Assembly: GCF_050436765.1 (NCBI RefSeq)
Contig: NZ_JBNQGD010000123.1
Coordinates: 1-14,594, forward strand
From: Arachidicoccus sp050436765
GTDB taxonomy: Bacteria > Bacteroidota > Bacteroidia > Chitinophagales > Chitinophagaceae
Length of the DNA stretch: 14,594 nucleotides
Reading direction: 5' to 3'
Shown here: positions 1-8,571 of the stretch, one piece after another
Numbering within the stretch: the first letter of the stretch is position 1
Layout of the letters: each line of letters begins with the position of its first letter
Program-made: the position numbers and the translations under genes
Notes under the pieces: generated by a model
Seen by the model: only the letters and a program-made list of their open reading frames with translations
What the model was told of the DNA's origin: nothing
Database searches by the model: none

Positions 1-388
1 TGATAGCGCGATGCCCTTCAAAATTCCCTACCACCAAATGATATTGAGTTTTATCATCGCTAAATTGCAGCAGAGCCGACCGGCTGATATGCAGGTTGAC
101 ATTACTTTTTAAAACAATAGGTCCGGTCATCCACATACCCCGTGGAACCAAAACTATGCCACCGCCTTTTTCACTGCAGGCCGCAATGGCTTTGTTGATA
201 CTAATTGTATTTAGGGTAACACCGTCGTTTTTTGCACCATAACTGACAATATTAAAAGTATCTTTTTTAAATTCAGGTTTTTCGATAACGGGTAAATTGT
301 CCCACGAATATTTGTCTTGCTGCGCGATGGAATGATTCGTTATCAAAATTGCACATGCCGCGAAAAGAGAAAATAATTTTTTTTTCAT
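1..388 (-). CDS. GH28 polygalacturonase-like protein, N-terminal part (cut by window edge)
   Basis: The frame starts at the ATG at 388-386 and stays open to the window edge (129 codons plus one base), so the C-terminal part is outside. Residues 1-22 form a type I signal peptide (KKK, hydrophobic stretch, cleavage near SIA|QQ), and there is no lipobox cysteine, so a periplasmic or secreted enzyme is expected. Residues 45-110 match the start of a GH28 beta-helix: FNIVSYGAKNDG, then INKAIAACSEKGGG, VLVPRGMWMTGPIVLKSNVNLHI. GH28 enzymes hydrolyse alpha-1,4-galacturonosyl or related pectic linkages by inversion. The catalytic NTD, DD and GHG motifs would lie beyond the window, so activity cannot be judged. 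It is the last gene of the locus visible here, 307 bp after the DUF5703 gene, and no obvious promoter of its own was seen. Confidence 0.85.
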   Translation of the reverse strand, partial: MKKKLFSLFAACAILITNHSIAQQDKYSWDNLPVIEKPEFKKDTFNIVSYGAKNDGVTLNTISINKAIAACSEKGGGIVLVPRGMWMTGPIVLKSNVNLHISRSALLQFSDDKTQYHLVVGNFEGHRAI

Positions 389-695
389 TGATAAATATTC
401 TATTTGTTATTCTTTAATCTTTGCAGTGAACTTGTTTTTTTATTTTTCAGAAATGAATAATGATAAGAGATGAAATTGCCACGTCGTTCCTACCTCACGA
501 TTCAATGAGAATGTAAAATTTTTTTTAAACAAAAACCTATTATAAACACTTGGCCATTCTGGTTGTTCCGCAGTGCGTTTACAACCACTGGTAAAGACGA
601 ATTTGTTATCTATTTTATTTTGCAGCTTAAAAATCTGTATTCATCTTTCATTCGGGATGCACTTTGCTAATATCCCGAACAGCTTTAAGTTATTT
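389..695. other. Intergenic region between DUF5703 pseudogene and GH28 gene
   Basis: This 307-bp gap has no convincing coding frame; the short plus-strand frame at 573-755 has no family signal and overlaps the pseudogene end. It holds two hairpins. One, at 651-679, is listed separately. The other, at 561-586, pairs GGTTGT with ACAACC and has an inner CGC/GCG stem with a three-base loop. An A/T-rich run of eight T follows at about 519-530 on the plus strand. I found no good TAnnTTTG promoter box for the downstream GH28 gene. Confidence 0.5.
651..679 (-). terminator. Hairpin downstream of the DUF5703 gene, possible weak terminator
   Basis: A perfect 8-bp stem (TTCGGGAT at 651-658, ATCCCGAA at 672-679) with a 13-base loop begins 16 bases after the TAA stop at 698-696. 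In the minus-strand transcript no U-run follows directly; a five-U stretch occurs only about 17 bases later. It may be a weak terminator or a 3' end stabiliser. In the plus direction nothing upstream needs terminating. Confidence 0.4.
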
Positions 696-2999
696 TTAAT
701 CGCGCGAACGAACAATAATAACATCCTGCGCCCTGTTTGCAGGCGTTACTTTTAGTTTGGAAACTTTTCCTTTTTCTACATGCCCTTCGACAATGGTATT
801 GTAAGGCGCATGCAATTTAAAATCGGCTGTCCAGTCTTTAGGCCAAGCGGGTGTTAGCCGGATATTTTTCCCGTCGCATTGCATCAGCATGTTTTGAAGC
901 GTTATCATACCATCTCCGCCATTGTCCATATCCGCAATATAATCGTGCGCCGATTTCCAAAACCATTTAAAATGCTGATCACCGTAATTGGTAAATTCTG
1001 CGATAGCTGCTTTGCTCGCTTCGCTCGTTAACCCGAGTATAGAAGACTGCGTTCCATCTTGTCCCCAGCAGGTATTTTGCGGCGCTCGGCGCGCGAAATA
1101 GGTTCTTCTTGCCAATTCTAAATCAGGTTTGCCTACACCGTAAAGTCTATATGGGAAAACAGTATATAATTCAGGATTTTCAGAGTTGCCTCTTTTACCA
1201 TACTTCTGCGCAGGAAGTATGACTAATGCTCCATCAGGGTCGCTGGGCGCTAATGCAGGGATCGGTATCTTACCTTTTGTAGTCCTACCAACAGGAATTT
1301 CAGGTAGATCGTGCAGCACTTTTTGCCATTTAGTTCTCTGTTGTTGTGTTGTCATATCTTCGGGTAATGCCAACAGCCGGGGCAATATACTTTTCAACCC
1401 TGCAATGTCCGGCGTAGGATTGACGGCATCTAACTGATAGGTTTCGAGCGACTGAGTCGGCTACATATAGATCTTTCCGTTTGCATCGCGCTTCCTGTGC
1501 TGATCATAGTAAGTAACAATTGCATCGGCAAACGGAACGACTGTATTTTTCACATAGTCTTTATTGCCGTAATAATCGTATTGATCGAGTAACTGGCTAA
1601 TGACTTCCAGCGTTCCCTGTATATGGTATCGCTGCCAATGGCTTTGAATTACATTGGTAGGGTTATGTTCACCAAAATCGCCCATGCGGGGAAGTCCCCA
1701 GAAATACATCGTTTCGGGATAACTCGCACCACCATGTTGATAATAAATCTTGTTTCTTGCTTCAGCAAATTTCAGACGTTTAGTATACATAGCAAACCAA
1801 GGCTTGATCAAATCGGTGTCGCCCGTAGCAATGAGCGGCCAATACAACAGGCGATTGTTTTGATTCCAATAGCATTCGCCCCAAGCACGGTAATCGGGAT
1901 TATGCTCCTCTTTTGTTTGTTTAAAACCTGCGGGGATATTGTGTCCAACCGTAAATGCCCCTCCATTAAACTTCACCGGCATTTCGCCACGTGAAGAACA
2001 AGCCATCATATAACGCTGAATGGCATAACCGTCATTTACTTTTTGCGCATCGTCCGGACCGCTAACCTTAATAAAACTTCTGTCCCAAAAATTTGCCCAC
2101 CAGCGATCATGCGCGAGAACCATATTAGTTATCTTCATAGCTTCTATCCTATTGGTCATTTGATTTATTTCTTTCAACCAGATATCAGGCGCATTTGTTA
2201 GCGTATCGGTCAAGGCAATAATATCCAATTGTTGCGCGTTTGTCGGCCGAGCTGAAGCAACTGTACTATCATTCCTGGCTATCACTGCACGCCCGGTGAT
2301 CATTGCGCCGAAACAACGATGATATAAAGGATCGCTGAACTGACCGATCAAACTTTCCAAATGCTGCTGTTTGAGCGTATAAGGATAATAGCTGTCTACA
2401 TCAAAATGACACCATGCAATGCGGTTGTTATTTGCAGGAAACAGCACATCGGGTTTTAATCTTGCAGCTTTATCGCCCGACATTATTTCCTTGCTAGCCT
2501 GTAAATCAATTTTATCGGAAGGCTCTATTTTTCTCCATGGATCAAAAACTGCCACCAACTGTCCTTTCTGTACCAAATTTGCCTGCACATGTACAACAGG
2601 ATTGTTAGCATCGGCCCAAAGCCTTACCGTATTATTTCCCTTTTTAATTTCGATTGTGCCATTTTGAAAAAATAATGTCTGTGTAATTCCAGTTGTATCG
2701 GCAAAAGGATTCGGCGTAATGCTGATACGCACGCGGCCTAATTTTAATAAAGATGCGTCTTCCGCCCAGGCATCTGCTTTGCCTATTAACAGAACAATGT
2801 CGCCGTTGTTTTCCGTCCAGGCATTTACCGCAATATCTCCATTACCAAAAGGCATTGCATCGTTTTCATTTTTTCCTAAACCCTGCCACACAAGATTGGC
2901 AACAGGACATATATTTGCTTTTGACTGGGCTGACAGGGTATTTATCGATAACACTGTAATTACGGCGCAGCAAATCATTTGCCTGAGTTTGATAAACAT
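696..2999 (-). pseudogene. DUF5703 / GH95-like glycoside hydrolase split by one in-frame amber codon
   Basis: A single 767-codon frame runs from ATG 2999-2997 to TAA 698-696 but carries TAG at 1463-1461 (codon 513). Residues 1-24 are a type I signal peptide. Residues 30-130 match the DUF5703 N-terminal beta domain (NLVWQGLGKNENDAMPFGNGDIAVNAW, later LLKLGRVRIS). Residues 295-512 look like the (alpha/alpha)6 toroid of GH95-like enzymes (NGGAF, WGECYWNQNNRLLYWPL, MYFWGLPRMGDFG). After the amber codon the same frame continues with PTQSLETYQ, then NPTPDIAGLKSILPRLLALP and a C-terminal beta domain. No frameshift is visible on either side, so this is one substitution from intact: a recent nonsense mutation, a sequencing error or low-level readthrough. 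The apparent downstream frame from a TTG at 1397 is only the remainder of this gene. DUF5703 activity is not known to me; an exo-acting periplasmic glycosidase is inferred. Confidence 0.85.
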
Positions 3000-3030
3000 G
3001 GTTTTATTTTTTTGAGTTTAAATTTTTATT

Positions 3031-3114
3031 TAACCACAGAGAGTTTTACACAGCATTCGCAAGATCTGTTCGTTTTATAATTTAGTTCATTCTGTGATTC
3101 GTATTACTGTGGCT
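3031..3114. repeat. Degenerate nested inverted repeat (CCACAG / CTGTGG)
   Basis: Left arm: CCACAG at 3034-3039 and CACAG at 3049-3053. Right arm: CTGTG at 3092-3096 and CTGTGG at 3107-3112. The two blocks are nested with nearly equal spacing (9 and 10 bases), as in a decayed long hairpin. Its CCACAGAG wording resembles the interspersed palindromic repeats made of CACAGAG units that occur between genes in many bacteria; that comparison is from memory. It lies in the 150-bp gap between the GH28 lipoprotein gene and the DUF5703 gene. Confidence 0.45.
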
Positions 3115-3149
3115 GATAAAATTATTCATTAACCTGGATATTGTATTTT

Positions 3150-4535
3150 CTACTGTGCCAGCCCTGTTATGAGGTTGATTCCTGTAATAGTAGAAGCAGA
3201 TGTACTTACAAATGCGTTTCCATTTCTAACAGTTATTTTGGAACCATTGATAAATGCAGCGCTATCTACATTATTCATTTTCATTCCGGTGGTCGCAGAG
3301 ATATTTACATTATCAAAAAAAAGATCCTTCATGTGCATTTCCGGTACAGACCATAGTAACCCGGCGCTATTGGAACCTGTTATTGTAAGATTTTTAAGCA
3401 TTATATATTTCCAAACAGGCGTAGTAACTGTAACAGGCTGTCCCGGATCGGCTGTTGCCGTTGCCGGAATTGTATTATCTGGATAATATTCACATATATT
3501 AATAGGAATACCAACTTTTGTCATCGTTAGATTTGAATAAGTCAGATAGGCTACTATGCCACTGCGGTCACGACTGGATTTAATATGAACGCCATTATCG
3601 GTGCTATCGAAAGTACAATTGTTCACGTAAATATGATCGATATTCGAAGTATAGCTACCAATAGAAAGACCATGCCCTCGGCCGAATTTACAGCCTGTAA
3701 TGGTTACATATTTCGTATTGTTGTTCATCGCGATATTATCATCTCCGCAACTGATATTACAGTTCAGAATATTGACATAAGGCGACCAGACATCGATGCC
3801 ATCCGTATTTGGAGAATTGGGAGGAGACATTAAAGTAACGCCCGAAATGGTAACATTCTTATTTCCCCTATGAACACTAATATGCGAATTAGGCGCATTT
3901 TGTATGGTAATATCGGCAACCTCAATTGTATTTGCATTGTCGAAATTAATCATTGCAGGCCTGGCAATACCGGCGGTTGATTTGGTCGCATTGTAGGCAG
4001 TCCACCATGCAGCGCCCTGTCCGTCTATCATTCCCTTACCGCTGACTAATACATTGGTTGAGCTACTCATATCTAAAAATGCAGCAAGAGATGCTGTGCC
4101 TCCCGAACCCGGGTAAGTATTATAAGCCAGTACTTTTAACACAGCTCCGTCAGAAATCTGTAATCCTACATTACTCTTCAATTTTAATGGCCCGCAATTA
4201 AATATACCTGCCGGAACAACAACCGTTTTGCCTCCGACTTTTGTGGCCGAATCGATCGCTTTTTGAATAGCGGCGGCGTTATCCGCTGCAGTTGTAGACG
4301 CGCCAAAATCAGTAATAACAAAGTTGCCTGCAGGAATTTTCGGAACAGCAATGGAGTCGCCCCAATTTGTTGGATAAGCAGGCGGTATTAGCGTAGAATC
4401 TTTTGGCGGATTGTTTTTAATAATCGACGAATCTGGCTCGTTCACCGTAGGAGATGAAGCCGTTGCTTTTTTACAAGAAATAGACGACAATAAGATTGCC
4501 GATAGCATTAAAAATAAACACGCGCTTTTTCCCAT
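3150..4535 (-). CDS. GH28-family (polygalacturonase-like) lipoprotein
   Basis: 461 residues. Residues 1-20 are a signal peptide ending in SSIS before Cys21, then KK and a Ser/Pro-rich linker to about 65, as in Bacteroidota surface lipoproteins. Residues 70-460 form a right-handed beta-helix. It opens with FVITDFGAS, then AIQKAIDSA, VVVPAGIFNCGPLKLKSNV, and GKGMIDGQGAAWW at 166-178. GH28 signatures follow in order: NTDG 243-246 (Asp245), GDD 264-266 (Asp265, Asp266), GHG 287-289 (His288), so the catalytic set is present. The usual Arg of the RIK substrate motif is His here (HIK, 317-319), and the motif cysteines of GDDC and CGHG are Asn and Arg. Hydrolysis of a pectic linkage is expected, but the substituted Arg leaves polygalacturonan as the substrate uncertain. 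The gene ends in TAG, with a TAA six codons later. It is 169 bp after the DUF5123 gene. Confidence 0.88.
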   Translation of the reverse strand: MGKSACLFLMLSAILLSSISCKKATASSPTVNEPDSSIIKNNPPKDSTLIPPAYPTNWGDSIAVPKIPAGNFVITDFGASTTAADNAAAIQKAIDSATKVGGKTVVVPAGIFNCGPLKLKSNVGLQISDGAVLKVLAYNTYPGSGGTASLAAFLDMSSSTNVLVSGKGMIDGQGAAWWTAYNATKSTAGIARPAMINFDNANTIEVADITIQNAPNSHISVHRGNKNVTISGVTLMSPPNSPNTDGIDVWSPYVNILNCNISCGDDNIAMNNNTKYVTITGCKFGRGHGLSIGSYTSNIDHIYVNNCTFDSTDNGVHIKSSRDRSGIVAYLTYSNLTMTKVGIPINICEYYPDNTIPATATADPGQPVTVTTPVWKYIMLKNLTITGSNSAGLLWSVPEMHMKDLFFDNVNISATTGMKMNNVDSAAFINGSKITVRNGNAFVSTSASTITGINLITGLAQ

Positions 4536-4654
4536 TTATATAATTTTTACGTTTTTTAATTTCCGTGAAATACAATCTAAAGCCAGGATAAGAACTTATG
4601 GGTATTTATACCTATCCGACTTTAAAAAAGATGACGAAATTTCACAAATACAAG

Positions 4655-4695
4655 ATAATAAGAGAACCTCTGAATACAGGAAGTTCTCCTATTAT
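4655..4695 (-). terminator. Long stem-loop just after the DUF5123 gene (terminator or processing hairpin)
   Basis: Ten bases after the TAG at 4707-4705 the minus-strand transcript can fold into an 18-pair stem. 4655-4667 pairs with 4683-4695 (13 pairs), then 4668-4670 with 4680-4682 (3 pairs), a bulge at 4679, two more pairs (4671-4678 and 4672-4677), and a 4-base loop. The two non-Watson-Crick positions (4661/4689 and 4668/4682) are A-C mismatches on the plus strand but U-G pairs in minus-strand RNA, which favours a role in the operon transcript. No U-run follows, so partial termination or an mRNA stability or processing role is as likely as full termination. Confidence 0.6.
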
Positions 4696-4704
4696 TATCA
4701 AAGC

Positions 4705-6315
4705 CTATTGCCACCAGCGAGGATCTCCTGCCGTGCCTATACCGCCAAAACCCGAACCAGATTTTAATGTGAAGTCACCATTGGCCGGATCGACAAATAT
4801 TGCCGTCGCGGGTCCGTTAAATATGGTAATATCTGGGAAATCCTGCGACATCGTCATTTCATTAGTTCTATAACTTCCGGCAAAAGAACCGGTATATGTT
4901 AAGCTGAAAGCCTTTAATTTGCTGCCGTTATTCGTTCCTGCGATAATGTTATTAGCTGCCTCGAAAGTAATCGGCTCGTGAGCAGCTTGGTCGAAAAGAA
5001 TAAACTGATTAAGGGCAACGGACTGATTATAAATGGTGTTGTTATTTACTGCTAAGAGTTTAACCACAGTTCGTACATCCATTATTTGTGTTGAAGAATT
5101 GATTATTGTATTATTTGTCAGTTTGATAGAATCCAGTGTAATTGATGGTCCGCCAATATTAAGAACGCCATAGCCCCCGATATTATGCAAAACACTATTA
5201 TTAATATTTATCTGCCCTATTTGCACTATTTTATTCTGAACACGTGCTACGCTTCTGAAATTAGAAATAATACAATTGTCGAAATCGTACTCCTCTACCT
5301 GCATATTATCGGTTGCGATATTAATCAGATAATTACTTGTACCGCCGACTAATATCAGGTTTTCAAAGATCATTTTTCCAAAGATAGCATCTGTAAGCCT
5401 TGCTTCGCTGATATTTACTGTTGCGGGCAATCCGTCTCTGCCATCAACACTATTTTCCCCTGTAAAACTAATGTTGGATAACCCTGCAGGAAGAATAAGC
5501 GTACCTAGATTGTATGTTTGTCCGCCTTTGAATAATAGTGTGATGTTTGGCGTCCCTTGCGCGATAGCATTTGCCACCAAAGAATCAATATTATCACCGG
5601 GGTTTACGGGGATAATTACGGCACCTTGCAACCCGGTTGTTTTTACTACCAATGTTCCCCTGACCACATCGTTTTTATAAATAACAAGCTTATAATTCGT
5701 TCCGGCGCTTAGACCGGTTATATCCAGCGATCCGGCTTGCTTATCGGCTGCAGTCAGCATTATTTGTTGTAGCTGCTCATTTGTTGAGTTGTTATAAACC
5801 GTAATATTCGTCACGCTGTCCGTTGGCGTCCAATTTACTTTGATATGGTCGGTAGAAACTTCCGAGCCGGTAAACAATTGCTCGGCAATCGTTTTAAAAT
5901 ACAATTCCGAATAATTAGATTCTAAGCCGGTAGTTGTATCCACACATTTCATACGCACGGAATAGCCGGTAGTCCCATCCAAATCACCAAATGTAGTGTG
6001 GTACAGCACTTTTGTAGGCGTAGTGGACGGAGCGAAAGGCGTTAAGGTATCCGCCAATATTTCTACCCTTTTTACAATGTTTTTAAATTCCAGGCTATCC
6101 TTGCTAAACTCAAAAATATATTTGGTCGCAGATATCGATTGCGTATAACTTAACTCTACCGATGTCGCATTTGCGGTTGACAAAGCAAATGTCAGTGGCG
6201 TAAACAGGCGAGCCTGTGACGGATCAACGGGCCAGTCGTTTACTTTCTTTATACAACTCGTCGCTGATGTGGCAATAAGTACAAATGCTATTAGTTCCAA
6301 AAATAATTTTTTCAT
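4705..6315 (-). CDS. FN3-like / DUF4957-DUF5123 beta-helix surface lipoprotein
   Basis: 536 residues from the ATG at 6315-6313. The frame is open to an earlier ATG at 6420, but MKKLFLELIAFVLIATSATSC (Cys21) is a proper lipoprotein signal and would be internal with the earlier start. Residues 38-143 look like a fibronectin-III-type domain (LSYTQSISATKYIFEFSKDS, then TGYSVRMKCVD and YFKT). Residues 150-228 look like a second one (IKVNWTPTDSVTNITVY, LSAGTNYKLVIYKND). Residues 235-490 form a pectate-lyase-like beta-helix with many Asn-rich turns, as in DUF4957. The C-terminus, ending VDPANGDFTLKSGSGFGGIGTAGDPRWWQ, is typical of DUF5123. I see no catalytic lyase set. Such proteins follow susD in pectin loci and are thought to bind substrate at the cell surface; that role is inferred. 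It lies 171 bp after susD and ends in TAG. Confidence 0.82.
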   Translation of the reverse strand: MKKLFLELIAFVLIATSATSCIKKVNDWPVDPSQARLFTPLTFALSTANATSVELSYTQSISATKYIFEFSKDSLEFKNIVKRVEILADTLTPFAPSTTPTKVLYHTTFGDLDGTTGYSVRMKCVDTTTGLESNYSELYFKTIAEQLFTGSEVSTDHIKVNWTPTDSVTNITVYNNSTNEQLQQIMLTAADKQAGSLDITGLSAGTNYKLVIYKNDVVRGTLVVKTTGLQGAVIIPVNPGDNIDSLVANAIAQGTPNITLLFKGGQTYNLGTLILPAGLSNISFTGENSVDGRDGLPATVNISEARLTDAIFGKMIFENLILVGGTSNYLINIATDNMQVEEYDFDNCIISNFRSVARVQNKIVQIGQININNSVLHNIGGYGVLNIGGPSITLDSIKLTNNTIINSSTQIMDVRTVVKLLAVNNNTIYNQSVALNQFILFDQAAHEPITFEAANNIIAGTNNGSKLKAFSLTYTGSFAGSYRTNEMTMSQDFPDITIFNGPATAIFVDPANGDFTLKSGSGFGGIGTAGDPRWWQ

Positions 6316-6470
6316 CCGTATAAATTTTTCGTTTGCTGCTTTGCAGCGATTATTTTGGTCGGATGGGACTCCGCCTTCATATTCTCTTGCGTGAGAGAAA
6401 GTTGTTATGCTACGTTTCATCTGTTTAATTTTTGTGCTGCTTCACAGCGATTCTTGCTACATAATCATCG
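6313..6470 (-). repeat. Duplicated leader modules upstream of the DUF5123 gene
   Basis: Two imperfect copies of a leader lie here. The proximal copy (6313-6350) reads, on the plus strand, CAT, an A/T-rich run, then GCTGC-TTT-GCAGC (hairpin 6335-6347) and GATT. The distal copy (6418-6452) has CAT, the A/T run, GCTG-CTTCA-CAGC (6436-6448) and GATT. The distal CAT is the ATG at 6420, which stays in frame with the true start at 6315. A third hairpin, TTCTCT/AGAGAA, sits at 6382-6399. Some modules recur upstream of susD (8515-8570): CATCTGTTTA, GGTC-x-GATGG and ATAATCATCGC. Confidence 0.5.
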
Positions 6471-6486
6471 CGTTTATACCGACAGG

Positions 6487-8517
6487 TTAATAACCATAAG
6501 AGTTTTGTATTTTACCATTTGATTGATAAATGTCCTGATAGTAGACGGCGTAAGGATATCTGTAATAAACCGAACCGTTACCCATAGGATATTTTGCCAA
6601 AGCGGCTTGAATATCCGATCCATTGGAAAGAGTTCCGAGAAAATTTGAATAATTATAGGACGGATATAGACCCGTTCCCGCCGTTAAAACACGTATCGGC
6701 CAAATCACATAATTGGAAGTAGGCAATGGATTGGTCAAAGGCTTAAGCGCGCTTTTAGGGAACCATGAAACGGACGAATATGGCGCTCCTGGGTTTGCAG
6801 GAAGATCCCCGTAATAATTGACCGATGCAGGATCTATAAATTCATTACCAGCCTGGTACTTATAATAAACAGTCTGAGGAAAATTTGTAGGCTGATATGT
6901 TTTATCAAAAATGGTTACCGGCACTTTATCGTCGAACATCAAACATAATGTTTTTTTCATAGTTTCGATTTTATCGTATAATAATCCCCACCTGATTAAA
7001 TCCTCTTTACGAATAGACTCGCAACCAAATTCCCATGCCCTTTCATTCACAATCGCCTTAAAGAAATCGGGATCGTAAGCCGTAATCCTTGGAGAACCTG
7101 CACCGAATGCTCTTTCACGCACTTTTTCCAATGCCTGGCGCCCGGTCATCCCACCGGCTAGTGGATTGGCTACGTCCGGCCCATACAATTCATTCATCGC
7201 TTCCGCATACATCAACAAAACATCGGAATAACGCATCAATATCCAATTGATACCCGTAGCAATTCTTGAATTAGCCGTTTTTTGCAACGCAAGAAATGCC
7301 GGAGAAGTCCAGTAAATCCGCCATTTTGCGAAAGACACACTCATTGGGTTGGTTCCCATTGCTTCTTTATTATCGGATGTATAATTAAACCAAGTTAAAG
7401 TTGCATCTCTTCTTGTATCTGTCGAATCAAAAGAATAAAAATAATAAGCAGTAGATGTTACATAACTACCCCCAAATCCCCTCGTGCCATATTTCGTATT
7501 TCCTGCAACAGTGTAGCCCATCAAAGAACCAATGTCACCGTTATTTCCCATTCCAAACGCCACTTCAAACAGGTTTTCGTTGGTGGGATTCGGAAGCTGT
7601 CCGCAAACTTTCTGCCATATATCTATATAGCTCGGGTCTAATTTATGCGGATTTTGAGCGGAACCAATCATGGAAGCGGTAGTATCTGCAGCAATTTGAT
7701 AATAGTCTTTCCAGTTCGAAGGGCGTCCTACATAAAAACCGCCTTGTTCAGGAATGTTTGGATTATGTTCCGCCTTGGAATCCGGGAACCTATTGCCATC
7801 TCTCAACGACCAGCCGCCTGCAAACAAAGATACTTTTGCCAATAAACCCATTGCATACCCTTTTGTTATACGTTCAGCAGTACCATATTCCGTATTAGCG
7901 CCCAGCCAGGGTAAATAATTTATTGCTTCCTGTAAATCCTGAACGATATAATGATAAATAGTATCAATGTCAACGCGCCCCATATATACATTAGACAAGT
8001 CGGATTTCGATGTTTCTCTTTTAAAAGGGACAGCACCCCAATATCGAACTAGGTTGAAATATGCCAAAGACCTCATGACAAGCGCTTCCCCCAACAACGG
8101 TTTCATCTGAGCTGCTGAGCTTTCCAATATCGGAGAATTTCTGATACCGTCAACAGCGGTAGTAGATAATTCTGCGAAATCATATAAGGAGGCCCACTTT
8201 GTAGTGGCATTATAAATACTGCCGTAGAAATTGCCCGGGCCTGTATCTGAACTTGTGGAATTGTACCCCGATTCCGTAAATGTACCGTTGCATTCTATAT
8301 CGGATACTCCTTGCCAGTTAACAGAAAGCTTTTGTCCGTAAATATATGTATCTGTCATTTTTCCGTATAAGCCCATTACAGCAGCCTTTGCCAAAGACGG
8401 CGAGCTGTAAACGGTTTGAGAGCTCAGAGAAGAGGGTGACGAGGTGTCCAGGAATTTCTTACAAGAAGAAAGTCCCAAAAAAGACACGGCCGAAATTATT
8501 AAAAATATTTTTTTCAT
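6487..8517 (-). CDS. susD: SusD/RagB-family outer-membrane glycan-binding lipoprotein
   Basis: 676 residues, somewhat long for the family. The signal peptide ends GLSSC with lipidated Cys19, followed by KKFLDTSSPS, the standard SusD N-terminus. Family landmarks are LLGEALVMRSLAYFNLVRYWG at 141-161 (TPR-like helix of the N-terminal SusD domain), NWILMRYSDVLLMYAEAMNE at 424-443, KVRERAFG at 465-472 and NERAWEFGCESIRKEDLIRWG at 491-511 (C-terminal RagB/SusD domain). SusD proteins form a lid over the SusC pore and bind the glycan at the cell surface. The gene is 103 bp after susC on the same strand, as expected for a paired transporter, and very likely shares its transcript. It ends in TAA. The symbol denotes the family only; the ligand need not be starch. 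Confidence 0.96.
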   Translation of the reverse strand: MKKIFLIISAVSFLGLSSCKKFLDTSSPSSLSSQTVYSSPSLAKAAVMGLYGKMTDTYIYGQKLSVNWQGVSDIECNGTFTESGYNSTSSDTGPGNFYGSIYNATTKWASLYDFAELSTTAVDGIRNSPILESSAAQMKPLLGEALVMRSLAYFNLVRYWGAVPFKRETSKSDLSNVYMGRVDIDTIYHYIVQDLQEAINYLPWLGANTEYGTAERITKGYAMGLLAKVSLFAGGWSLRDGNRFPDSKAEHNPNIPEQGGFYVGRPSNWKDYYQIAADTTASMIGSAQNPHKLDPSYIDIWQKVCGQLPNPTNENLFEVAFGMGNNGDIGSLMGYTVAGNTKYGTRGFGGSYVTSTAYYFYSFDSTDTRRDATLTWFNYTSDNKEAMGTNPMSVSFAKWRIYWTSPAFLALQKTANSRIATGINWILMRYSDVLLMYAEAMNELYGPDVANPLAGGMTGRQALEKVRERAFGAGSPRITAYDPDFFKAIVNERAWEFGCESIRKEDLIRWGLLYDKIETMKKTLCLMFDDKVPVTIFDKTYQPTNFPQTVYYKYQAGNEFIDPASVNYYGDLPANPGAPYSSVSWFPKSALKPLTNPLPTSNYVIWPIRVLTAGTGLYPSYNYSNFLGTLSNGSDIQAALAKYPMGNGSVYYRYPYAVYYQDIYQSNGKIQNSYGY

Positions 8518-8571
8518 CTGTTTATTTTTATCGTTTTTTAATGGTCAGATGGAATTCGCCAAATAATCATC

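Noticed and set aside
696..1397. A separate 233-residue gene starting at TTG 1397
   Set aside because: It is in the same frame as the upstream DUF5703 part, 21 sense codons after the amber codon, has no signal peptide or start context, and continues the same domain.
1461..1463. Programmed TAG recoding (alternative genetic code)
   Set aside because: TAG ends at least two neighbouring intact genes at their normal C-termini, and TAA and TGA are also used as stops.
2719..3015. Plus-strand frames across the locus (for example 2719-3015, 9197-9565, 10271-10600, 13204-13443)
   Set aside because: They lie antisense to strongly supported family proteins, have no recognisable domains and show shadow-frame composition.
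3129..3152. Readthrough of the GH28 TAG stop
   Set aside because: Only six more codons precede a TAA; this is a back-up stop arrangement, with no sign of a coding extension.
6316..6420. A 35-residue N-terminal extension of the DUF5123 lipoprotein
   Set aside because: It would bury a clear lipoprotein signal peptide (Cys21 from the 6315 start), and the extra stretch coincides with repeated leader DNA.
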